DNA of 64,000 nt from NCBI RefSeq assembly GCF_001468265.1, contig NZ_LNRZ01000012.1, forward strand, positions 1 to 64,000, in the 5' to 3' direction. Positions 27,179-35,292 of the stretch are shown here, one piece after another. The position numbers and the translations under genes are program-made. Source of the stretch: Sphingopyxis sp. H050 (GTDB lineage: Bacteria > Pseudomonadota > Alphaproteobacteria > Sphingomonadales > Sphingomonadaceae). Position 1 is the stretch's first letter; every line of letters begins with the position of its first letter. A model generated the notes under the pieces. That model made no database searches. It was not told where the DNA came from and saw only the letters and a list, made by a program, of their open reading frames with translations.

Positions 27179-29170
27179 CTAGAAGGTCAGGATCATATTG
27201 GCGAGGATCGAGACATAGGCCTTGTTCCCCTGTTTATTGTCGAACAGGTCCTTGAAGCCCTTGCCGGGGACGAGGACCGCGGCGCTGAGGCGGCCGACCA
27301 TATTCTGGTTCGCCTTGGGCCGGTAGATCGCGGCGACCGACAGGTCGAAGCCGATGTCCTTGGGGATCGAGCCCTCGACGCGCAGCTGTTGCAGCGTCGT
27401 CGTATCCTCGAACCAGAGATGGTTGAAATTGGTGCTGACGCGCGTTTCGGGCGACAGGTCGAAATCGGCGCCGGCGCCGAGGAAGATGGTGCCGGGATTG
27501 TTGAAATTCGACTGCCCCTCTTCCTTCGATGAGCGCAGCGAATTCAGGATGCCGTTGCGGCCGCTGATCGAGATGACGCGCCCGCCGCCCGCGAAGGGGA
27601 TGGTCTGGCGGATCCAGTAGCTGGTGTCGGCGCCGCCGAAGATGGGATTTTCGAAGATCGCGTCGAAACCCGCCTCGACATTGTTATAGGGGTCGCTGTC
27701 GCCGGTCGCGTAGAGCCCCGACAGGCGGAAGCGCATCCAGTCATAATCATAGCTGAGTTCGGCCGCGGCGAAGCCGGCGCGGATCTTGGCGGGTTTGCTG
27801 GTGAAGAAGCTGTTTCGGTCCTCGCCGAGCGCCGCATAGAAGCTGGCGGTAACGTTGATGCGGCCGATACGGCCATCGGCGCTGTAGCCCAGATAGGCGA
27901 CGTCATATTCGCGTCCGCGCAGATCGCCGATCAGCGCCGGGCGGACCGGGAAGCCGTTGTGGTCGATCTGGATGTCGTTCTTTTCGCGGTTCATATTGTA
28001 GGTCACGCTGACTTGGCTGGTCAGCCCGACGAACGGGAAATCCTGGCGATAGAGGTTGGCGGTAAAGATGAAATCGTCGCGCGGCGTCTGGGTGATGTCG
28101 TTGAGGCCGCTGTTCGTATCCTTCTCCAGCCGCCAGAAGGCCGCGAGATTATACTGGAAGCGGTTGTTGTCGCGGTTGCCGAAGAAACGGACGCCGAGCT
28201 GGCTGTCGTTGAACAGGAAACCGCGGAAATCGCTCTGGAACGGCTGGATGCCGATACGAATCGAGTGAAAGTCGTAGCGGTCGCTGTCGTTGCCGAGATG
28301 CTTGTCGACGAACAGTTCCTGCACGCCGAGGAAGCTGTCGTAGCGATGGCTCTTTTTCGACGGGCGCACGTCGAGAACGCGCCGTTCGGGCACGTCGACA
28401 TAATTTCCCTGCCAGGCAAGCGTGACGCGATATTCGACGTCGGGCGGCTTGAACGCGGTCGAGCCCTTGATCAGCGCCGCGCCGACGATGAAGGTTTGCG
28501 CCAGCACGAAGCTGCGGTCCTTGCCGAAGACGTCGAGGCTGCCGGGGCGTTCGGTGGTCTGGACGCCGACCGGGATCGGGAAGGTGCGCGGTTCGAACAC
28601 CGTGTCGGACACCGCGTTGGCGACGAAGAACCAGTCGTCCCCCTTGATCGGCAGCCATTTGACCTTCTCGGGATCGAGCGCGCGGTCGCCCTTGAGCGTG
28701 TTCTGGTGATAGGGGTCGAACCAGCGTTCCTTGACCACTCCTAGCGTCTCGATCAGGCGCCAGCGGTCGGGCACCGGCAGCTGGTCCTCGATTCCCGGAA
28801 AAGCCTGTGGCGGTGGGGGCCGAAGGGCGCCTTCATTGTCTTGCGTCAGCTGTTCGGGCAGGTCGGGGGTGTAGCCCGGACGGCGACGGCCCTCGATGAT
28901 CTGGGTAACGAGGTCATCGTTCACCATCAATTGCCAGTCGACGGGCGGCGGCGGCGGGGTCAGTTCCTCGGCGGGCGGCGCATCGGGCGGCGGCGCCGCA
29001 GCGGGCGGCGCATCCACCTGGTCGGCGGGCTGTTCGGCGATGAACGCCCGCATCGTTTCGTCCAGCGTCAGCGGCTCTGCAGCCATCGGCGGCACCGGCG
29101 CATCGGCGCCGGGGGCGCCCTGCGCGGCGAGCGTCGCGATGATCGGGAAAAGGCTGACGTCGATGCTCAC
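27179..29170 (-). CDS. Predicted outer-membrane beta-barrel of the cytochrome cluster
   Basis: A 663-residue protein with a Pro/Ala-rich N-terminal segment (about 20-120) and then long alternating amphipathic strands up to the C-terminal ILANMILTF, whose final Phe matches the outer-membrane insertion signal. It contains no cysteine, so it carries no haem and lacks the N-terminal CXXC reported in MtrB. The GTG start at 29170 gives a hydrophobic but poorly charged N-terminus (MSIDVSLFPIIATLAAQG), an unusual signal peptide. Four-base gaps to both neighbours imply cotranscription. It likely sheathes or anchors the cytochromes; it could instead be a channel for another substrate. Confidence 0.75.
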   Translation of the reverse strand: MSIDVSLFPIIATLAAQGAPGADAPVPPMAAEPLTLDETMRAFIAEQPADQVDAPPAAAPPPDAPPAEELTPPPPPVDWQLMVNDDLVTQIIEGRRRPGYTPDLPEQLTQDNEGALRPPPPQAFPGIEDQLPVPDRWRLIETLGVVKERWFDPYHQNTLKGDRALDPEKVKWLPIKGDDWFFVANAVSDTVFEPRTFPIPVGVQTTERPGSLDVFGKDRSFVLAQTFIVGAALIKGSTAFKPPDVEYRVTLAWQGNYVDVPERRVLDVRPSKKSHRYDSFLGVQELFVDKHLGNDSDRYDFHSIRIGIQPFQSDFRGFLFNDSQLGVRFFGNRDNNRFQYNLAAFWRLEKDTNSGLNDITQTPRDDFIFTANLYRQDFPFVGLTSQVSVTYNMNREKNDIQIDHNGFPVRPALIGDLRGREYDVAYLGYSADGRIGRINVTASFYAALGEDRNSFFTSKPAKIRAGFAAAELSYDYDWMRFRLSGLYATGDSDPYNNVEAGFDAIFENPIFGGADTSYWIRQTIPFAGGGRVISISGRNGILNSLRSSKEEGQSNFNNPGTIFLGAGADFDLSPETRVSTNFNHLWFEDTTTLQQLRVEGSIPKDIGFDLSVAAIYRPKANQNMVGRLSAAVLVPGKGFKDLFDNKQGNKAYVSILANMILTF

Positions 29171-29173
29171 CGG

Positions 29174-31147
29174 TTACAGCCCGTCGCAAACATTTTGCTG
29201 CGCCGTGTCGAGGAAGGGCGCAAAGGGGCAGCCGATATAGCGGAGGCGAACCGTCGCCCCGCCCGCCAGATTGACGACGACGCGGTCGGACCGGATCGCG
29301 GTCGGCGCATTGCCGAGGCCACCGGCCCGCGCCCCGCCATTGTTCGTGCCGAGGAAGCTGATCATGTCGTCCTGATCGATACCGTCGCCCGAAACGCCGA
29401 GCGCGCCGATCAGTTGGTTGCCCCGGTAGATGGGGACCGAACCCGGGAAGATCTGGATGCCGTTCTGCAGCCGGTTCTGTCCCGGCTGGACGTCGGGCAG
29501 CGTCGTGCAGCGCGCGGGCGTGTCGGGCCCGGCGCCCTGCAAAAAGCCGAGGTGCTGGCCGACATTGCCGATGATCAGCGCCGACTGGATGCCGGTAGAG
29601 AAAGGATTGAACTGGCCGATGGGGCGCGACAGCGGGCCGTTGGGGCGCCCGACCTCGCCATCGGGGAAATAGGGACGCGCCAGGTTGCCGATCGCGCGAT
29701 TGGGATAGGCGACATTGCCGGTCAGCGACGCGGCGTCGCCGAGGAAGGTTCGCATCGCGGGGACGAACTGGCGGATGTCGGCGCTGGCATTGGCGCTGAG
29801 CTCCGCCGCGGCCTGCGGACTGGAGAAGAAAGCCGCGGTGCGCGCTTTCTGGAGGCTGACGTCGGTGCCGAAGATCGGCGCGTCGGGTGAGCGGACGATG
29901 CCGAGCACCGATCCGTGCGTGTCGACGAGGCTGATCGTCACCTGCGCGCGGCTGTCGAGCGGGCGGCGGATCTGTGCGCGCGCGCGGCTCATCACGGTGA
30001 ACGCCTCTTCGAGAATGGCGCGCGATTCTGCGGCGGTCAGCGGCGCGCTATTGCTCGATCCGTCGGTGCCGGCGCGGATCGGATAGCGGTTGGTGCCGCT
30101 GCCGTTGGTGAGGATGAAGGCATCGCGGTTCGAGAATTCGGCCGCGGTCGAGGCGCGGATCCCCGAGGCCTCGGTGCCATAGGCGGTGCCAGCAGTGATC
30201 GCCGCACTCGCATAGCCCGTCACGGCGACGAGATTACCCGCGGTGCCGTTGAGCGAAGCAAAGCCGACGCCGCCGGGGCTCAGGACGCCCGCGAAGGTCG
30301 CGTCGGAAAAACGCAGGGTGGTGCCATCGACGCTGATCTTGTCGGCGGTGATCGTCGAGGGCGCCTCGAAACCGCGCGTACCCGCGAGCGCGATGAACTC
30401 TTCGGGGTCATTCTCGATGTCGAGGATATTGGTGTCGAGCCCATAGACGCCGTCGCCCATCACCCCGATCCCGCCAACGAGAACGCCATTCTTGTAAAGC
30501 GGCAGCCCCCCGGCATCGGCCGCGAGGCCGAGCGGCGAGCGCTTCGGGCCGATGAGCGCGGCACTGCCCGCTGCACCGAAACGCGCCGACAGGTCGCTGC
30601 ACGGCAGCTGGCTGAACTGCACGCCATAGAGCGGCCCGCTTTCGAGGCCGACCGTCGTGGGCGCGGGCGGGAAATGTTCCTGGACGATCTGGCTGGCGGT
30701 GCGCGTCGAGAAGGCGTTGCCGCCGCTCGACAGATAGGCGCCGGTGATCGCCTTGGCGATCGCACCGCCCTCTGCCGGGAAGGTCACATTCTGCGCGTCG
30801 ATGTTCATCCCGTTCGGCGCGGGGGCCGTCGTCGCGGTCGCGCGCGCGCCGTTCATGCGGAAGACGCCGAGGACGTTGCCGACGCGGTCGGTCACCGCGA
30901 TCACCGACGGCAGGCTGCGCGCCTGCGCCTCCGAAATCGCATTGGCGAGGATCGTTTGCACTTCGCCGGTCGTCAGCGCTTCGGCGGCGGGCGGCGTGTA
31001 AACCGTCGTCGGCGTGGGCGTCGGAGTGGGCGTGGGCGTCGGGGTGGGGGTTCCGCCACCCCCACCCCCGCCGCCGCACGAGGCGAGCACCAGCGAGCTG
31101 ATCGCGGCGAGGGCCGCCGAGCGGAAGAGATGGGTCTTGCTTCGCAT
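29174..31147 (-). CDS. Lipoprotein with two HbpS/GlcG-like domains
   Basis: A 657-residue lipoprotein: the signal peptide ends in LVLASC (Cys24), followed by a run of glycines and a Thr-Pro repeat of about seven units acting as a flexible tether. Two copies of the GlcG/HbpS (DUF336) fold follow. The first spans about 55-250, ending in LYKNGVLVGGIGVMGDGVYG. The second spans about 385-620, with IYRGNQLIGALGVSGDGIDQ. HbpS-type proteins bind haem or iron extracellularly and GlcG is of unknown role; the same folds next to multihaem cytochromes suggest haem delivery, haem protection or redox sensing, which is inference. It sits 5 bases after the pentahaem gene. Confidence 0.8.
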   Translation of the reverse strand: MRSKTHLFRSAALAAISSLVLASCGGGGGGGGTPTPTPTPTPTPTPTTVYTPPAAEALTTGEVQTILANAISEAQARSLPSVIAVTDRVGNVLGVFRMNGARATATTAPAPNGMNIDAQNVTFPAEGGAIAKAITGAYLSSGGNAFSTRTASQIVQEHFPPAPTTVGLESGPLYGVQFSQLPCSDLSARFGAAGSAALIGPKRSPLGLAADAGGLPLYKNGVLVGGIGVMGDGVYGLDTNILDIENDPEEFIALAGTRGFEAPSTITADKISVDGTTLRFSDATFAGVLSPGGVGFASLNGTAGNLVAVTGYASAAITAGTAYGTEASGIRASTAAEFSNRDAFILTNGSGTNRYPIRAGTDGSSNSAPLTAAESRAILEEAFTVMSRARAQIRRPLDSRAQVTISLVDTHGSVLGIVRSPDAPIFGTDVSLQKARTAAFFSSPQAAAELSANASADIRQFVPAMRTFLGDAASLTGNVAYPNRAIGNLARPYFPDGEVGRPNGPLSRPIGQFNPFSTGIQSALIIGNVGQHLGFLQGAGPDTPARCTTLPDVQPGQNRLQNGIQIFPGSVPIYRGNQLIGALGVSGDGIDQDDMISFLGTNNGGARAGGLGNAPTAIRSDRVVVNLAGGATVRLRYIGCPFAPFLDTAQQNVCDGL

Positions 31148-31152
31148 AAGTC

Positions 31153-32604
31153 CTACCGCAGCGCCCGGATCGAGCGAACCGCACTGCCGAGCGCCGCCTG
31201 GAAATCGGTGGGCTTGAAAGCGTTGGGATCGCGCACCGCGGTATAGGCGCGGTCGATGTCGGCGCGGATGCCCGCGGCGGCGCCGACGGTGATCCGTCCC
31301 GACGACACCATCGCGTTGAGCAAGGTATCGACGCCCATCACCGCCTGAATCGAGCCCGAATAATCGGTAAGGCGGTCGTTGATCGCCGGCGCCGAAATCG
31401 CGTCGACCATCGCAAAGGCATCGGTGCCCGAGAAACTGCGCGAAGCGAAGGTGGCCTTGAGCGCGCTCACCGTCTGGGCGAGCTGCGCCGCCGCCGTCAC
31501 CGCGCTGGCCCGGTCGACGGTCATCGCCTTGTGGAAGGCGGCCGTTCGCGCCGCAAGCTGATCGGCGAGCGCCGGCGACGCGAGCCGCGCCGCCGCCGAG
31601 AGCATGATCAGATTCTCGTCATTGTAAGGCGGGATGCCTTCGGGCCATTTCTCGCCGCCCGCCATGATGCGACCGGGATTGTCGACCCCGGTACGCAGCG
31701 GCTTCGCCTGATCGAAAATGCGGCGATGGCAGCTGTGGCAGTCGAGGAAATAGAATTCGGGGAACATCCCCTCGGTCCCGCGCTTCGACTGGAACAGGTC
31801 GAGGCTGCGTTCGAGCGCGGTCGCCTGGCCCACCGCCCACATCTGGACATGGTCGGTACGCGCCTTCGGGGCGCCGAACTTGCGCCAGCCATAATCGTCA
31901 TCCTCGCGGTGATGCGCCTGCAGCGACGAGAAAAGGTCGAGCTCGAACGAGATGCGCGGGTGGCCCGCCGCCATGATGCGGTGGGTGACGAACTGCCCCT
32001 CGCCCTTCGATCCGAAGTGGCAATCGACGCAGACTCCGGCACGTACCACCGGATCTTCGAGCTTGCGAAGTCCGGCGCGCAGGTTCGACAGATGCTTGTC
32101 GCGCATTTCGCGATCGGGATCGGCGTTGGTGCCGACCCCGGCATAATGGCTGGAAATCCAGCCGCCCGCGGGGCCGTGGCACGATTCGCAGCCGACGCCG
32201 TCCTCGAGCGGGGTTACGCGGCCGGGCCCGCCGGTGCTGTGGCAGCCGAGGCACATCGACGCCTTCGACGGGTCGCCGATGCCGAGATTTCTGGCGATGA
32301 ACTGGCTGCGGCTGTTGGTGAGCACCGCCCAGGCGCGGCTGTGCGCGCCGCCGGGGGTCGAGGGCTCCTGCCATTTCATCAGCTCGTCCTGCAGAACGAC
32401 GGTGCCGTCGCCCTCCATGCGGCCGTGGCAGGTCGATCCGGCGCAGGAGGCGACGCCGGTATAGCGTCCGGCCTCGCCGCCCTGCGAACGCGCCGGGGGA
32501 GCGGCGACGACCGCGGCGATCGCGAGCGCAAGCAACAGCACCGCGAACGCCGCTATGGCCGCCCACGGTCGCTCGCCGCGCCCACGTATCGCGTCGGTCG
32601 TCAT
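31153..32604 (-). CDS. Pentahaem cytochrome c (c554-like)
   Basis: A 483-residue protein with one N-terminal hydrophobic segment (about 14-40) that may be a signal peptide or a membrane anchor. Five haem sites follow: an unusual CX4CH (CAGSTCH, about residue 54), then CLGCH, CESCH, CVDCH and CHSCH. GVASCAGSTCHG followed by widely spaced motifs resembles the cytochrome c554 family. The last 170 residues are helical and haem-free. It is the first gene of the cluster, 48 bases after gdhA on the same strand, and would pass electrons through the periplasm toward the porin and decahaem protein if the cluster works as a conduit. Confidence 0.85.
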   Translation of the reverse strand: MTTDAIRGRGERPWAAIAAFAVLLLALAIAAVVAAPPARSQGGEAGRYTGVASCAGSTCHGRMEGDGTVVLQDELMKWQEPSTPGGAHSRAWAVLTNSRSQFIARNLGIGDPSKASMCLGCHSTGGPGRVTPLEDGVGCESCHGPAGGWISSHYAGVGTNADPDREMRDKHLSNLRAGLRKLEDPVVRAGVCVDCHFGSKGEGQFVTHRIMAAGHPRISFELDLFSSLQAHHREDDDYGWRKFGAPKARTDHVQMWAVGQATALERSLDLFQSKRGTEGMFPEFYFLDCHSCHRRIFDQAKPLRTGVDNPGRIMAGGEKWPEGIPPYNDENLIMLSAAARLASPALADQLAARTAAFHKAMTVDRASAVTAAAQLAQTVSALKATFASRSFSGTDAFAMVDAISAPAINDRLTDYSGSIQAVMGVDTLLNAMVSSGRITVGAAAGIRADIDRAYTAVRDPNAFKPTDFQAALGSAVRSIRALR

Positions 32605-32652
32605 CCCTATGTCCCCTTTTCCCGCCTGACGCTTTTGCGCCTAGACCGTAAC

Positions 32653-34008
32653 TTACACCACCCCGAACGCCAGCATCGCGTCGGCCACCTTCTTGAAGCC
32701 GGCGATGTTCGCGCCCTTCACATAATCGATATAGCCGCCGCCCTGGTCGCCATAGGTCAGGCAGCTCTTGTGGATGCCCGCCATGATGTCCTTGAGCATC
32801 TGCTGCAGCTCTTCTTCCTTCCAGCTGCGGCGCTCGCTGTTCTGGCTCATCTCGAGGCCCGAGACGGCAACGCCGCCGGCGTTCGCCGCCTTGCCCGGCG
32901 CGAACATCGTCTTGGCATGTTTGAAGGCGTGCACCCCGTCGAGGTTCGTCGGCATGTTCGCCCCTTCGCTGACCGCGATGACGCCGTTGGCGATCAGGGT
33001 TTTGGCATCGTCGCCGAGCAGCTCGTTCTGCGTCGCGCAGGGCAGCGCGACATCGCATGGCACGCCCCACGGCGTCTTGCCCGCGGTGAAGCTCGCGCCC
33101 TTGAACTCGTCGACATATTCCTCGATCCGGCCGCGGCGGTGCGTCTTGTGCGCCTTCACCCAGTCGATCTTTTCCTGCGTGATGCCGTCGGGATCGTGGA
33201 TGAAGCCGCCCGAATCCGAAAGCGTCAACACCTTGCCGCCGAGCTGGACGATCTTTTCCGCCGCGTGGGTCGCGACATTGCCCGAGCCCGAGATGACCGC
33301 GGTCTTGCCGACGAGATCCTGCCCCTTCACCGCCAGCATGTTCGCGAGGAAATAGACCGCCCCATAGCCCGTCGCCTCGGTACGGATCAGCGAGCCGCCC
33401 CATTCGAGGCCCTTGCCGGTCAGAACGCCGGTGAATTCGTTGGTGATGCGTTTGTATTGGCCGAACATGAAGCCGATTTCGCGCCCACCCACGCCGATGT
33501 CGCCCGCAGGCACGTCGACGTCGGCGCCAATGTGGCGATAGAGTTCGGTCATGAAGCTCTGGCAGAAGCGCATGATCTCGCGCACGCTCTTGCCCTTCGG
33601 GTTGAAGTTCGAGCCGCCCTTGCCGCCGCCCATGGGGAGGCCGGTGAGCGCATTCTTGAACGTCTGTTCGAAGGCGAGGAATTTGAGGACGCTTTCGGTC
33701 ACGCTGGGGTGAAAGCGGATGCCGCCCTTGTACGGGCCGATGGCGTTGTTGTTCTGGACGCGCCAGCCGCGCTGCACGCGAATATTGCCGTTATCATCCT
33801 CCCAGCAGACGCGGAAGGATACGACCCGATCGGGCTCGGCGATGCGGCGCAGGATCTGCTGCTCGTGATATTGTTCCTTGTCGGCGATGAACTCGAAAAT
33901 GTCCTCCGACACCTCCTGCACCGCCTGGACGAACTCCGGCTGGCCGGGGTTACGTTTCTTTACGCCTTCCATGAACGTCGAAAAATCGACGTGATCCGAT
34001 ACTGCCAC
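32653..34008 (-). CDS. gdhA: NADP-type glutamate dehydrogenase
   Basis: The 451-residue enzyme interconverts 2-oxoglutarate plus ammonia and glutamate. Motifs: GPYKGGIRFHPSV (about 95), KNALTGLPMGGGKGG containing the catalytic lysine (about 120), PAGDIGVGGREIGFM, and the nucleotide fold AVISGSGNVATHAAEK. The length fits the small hexameric class, usually NADP-dependent. It lies 48 bases upstream of the pentahaem gene on the same strand with no clear terminator between, and is divergent from the CcmI-like gene. Confidence 0.95.
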   Translation of the reverse strand: MAVSDHVDFSTFMEGVKKRNPGQPEFVQAVQEVSEDIFEFIADKEQYHEQQILRRIAEPDRVVSFRVCWEDDNGNIRVQRGWRVQNNNAIGPYKGGIRFHPSVTESVLKFLAFEQTFKNALTGLPMGGGKGGSNFNPKGKSVREIMRFCQSFMTELYRHIGADVDVPAGDIGVGGREIGFMFGQYKRITNEFTGVLTGKGLEWGGSLIRTEATGYGAVYFLANMLAVKGQDLVGKTAVISGSGNVATHAAEKIVQLGGKVLTLSDSGGFIHDPDGITQEKIDWVKAHKTHRRGRIEEYVDEFKGASFTAGKTPWGVPCDVALPCATQNELLGDDAKTLIANGVIAVSEGANMPTNLDGVHAFKHAKTMFAPGKAANAGGVAVSGLEMSQNSERRSWKEEELQQMLKDIMAGIHKSCLTYGDQGGGYIDYVKGANIAGFKKVADAMLAFGVV

Positions 34009-34156
34009 TGCACCCCTCCCCTATTGCCTGGGAAAATCGGTGCGACCCCACTGACGATTTTGTCGTTGACCGACCTCGCCCCACAAAGGCTACACCATCG
34101 CGACGCAAAGGCAAGACGGCAGGGCAATTTCTTGGCCCCGTACAAGAGGGACAAAG

Positions 34157-35095
34157 ATGAGCGAGAGCAACAAGATGGCCGGGGGGATGACGGCGACTAA
34201 CCGCGCAATCCTGATCGCGGCCTTCGTCCTGCTGGCGAGCGCGATCGGCTATGCAATCTGGCGGGATTCCGGGAGTTCCGGCGCCGGGCCGGCCGCCGAA
34301 AGCGCGGCAGCGCCCGCCGACCAGCTCGCCACGCTGGAGGCGCGGGTGAAAGCCGAACCGAACAGCGCCGAGGCGTGGACGGCGCTCGGCCAGGCGCGAT
34401 TCGATCTCGGGGATTTTGCCGCCGCGACCGCTGCTTATGAGAAAGCCGTGGCGGTTTCGCCCGAGTCGGCGGGGCTGTGGTCGGCGCTCGGCGAAGCGCG
34501 CGTGATGGCGAGCGACCGCGACCCGATGCCCCCGAAGGCGCTCGAAGCCTTTACCAAGGCGATCGCGCTCGACGCGAAAGATCCCCGCGCGCGCTATTTC
34601 ATGGCGGTGAAAAAGGATATCGGCGGCGATCACAAGGGCGCGATCGAGGACTGGTTCGCGCTGCTCGCCGACACCCCGCAGGGCGCGCCGTGGGAGGCCG
34701 ATCTGCGCCGCACGATCGAGCAGGTCGGCGCCATCCACAAGATCGACGTCGCGGCGCGCCTTGCGAGGACGCAAGCACGTCCGTTGACGCCCGACGAAAT
34801 GCCCGTCGCCGCGCGCGCGATCCCGGGACCCAGCCGCGCCGACATGGAAGCCGCGTCGCAACTGCCCAAGGGGCAGCAGGATGCGATGATCCAAGGCATG
34901 GTCGACGGGCTGGAGGCCAAGCTGAAGGCGAACCCGTCGGACGTCGACCGCTGGATCATGCTGATGCGCAGCCGGATGACGCTCGGCGAGACCGCGAAAG
35001 CCGCACAGGCGCTGAAGGATGGCGTCGCCGCCAACCCGGCGGCGGCGGGGCGGCTGAAGGCGCAGGCGCAGATGCTGGGCGTACCGGGGGCTTAG
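34157..35095 (+). CDS. CcmI/CycH-like TPR protein (cytochrome c maturation)
   Basis: A 312-residue protein with one N-terminal membrane helix (about 17-38) and a periplasmic TPR region (AEAWTALGQARFDLGDFAAA and AGLWSALGEARVM), then a helical C-terminal part. This matches the C-terminal half of CcmI/CycH, which presents apocytochrome to the haem ligation machinery. No other ccm genes are nearby, so it may be a second or split CcmI or another TPR protein. Its proximity to two multihaem cytochrome genes makes a maturation role attractive but unproven. Confidence 0.7.
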   Translation: MSESNKMAGGMTATNRAILIAAFVLLASAIGYAIWRDSGSSGAGPAAESAAAPADQLATLEARVKAEPNSAEAWTALGQARFDLGDFAAATAAYEKAVAVSPESAGLWSALGEARVMASDRDPMPPKALEAFTKAIALDAKDPRARYFMAVKKDIGGDHKGAIEDWFALLADTPQGAPWEADLRRTIEQVGAIHKIDVAARLARTQARPLTPDEMPVAARAIPGPSRADMEAASQLPKGQQDAMIQGMVDGLEAKLKANPSDVDRWIMLMRSRMTLGETAKAAQALKDGVAANPAAAGRLKAQAQMLGVPGA

Positions 35096-35111
35096 GACAG
35101 CACCGCTTTAA

Positions 35112-35288
35112 TTTATCACGCGAAGCCGCGAAGTCGCGAAGATAGACCTAATCCCGTTTGCCCTGAGCTCGTCGAAGGGCCGTTCTTTCGTTGGCGGCAT
35201 AAAATAAAAGAGCGGAGCTTCGACAAGCTCAACACGAACGGATTCAAGTTTTCCTTCGCGTCTTCGCGTCTTCGCGTCTTCGCGCGAA
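35112..35288. repeat. Compound palindromic element, copy 1
   Basis: Outer arms built of CGCGAAG units (35112-35140) face CTTCGCGT tandem octamers (four units from 35254, the last variant). Inner arms are CCCTGAGCTCGTCGAAG and CTTCGACAAGCTCA. It lies between the convergent CcmI-like and putA genes. The same architecture recurs at 38960-39168. Confidence 0.8.
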
Positions 35289-35292
35289 CCCC

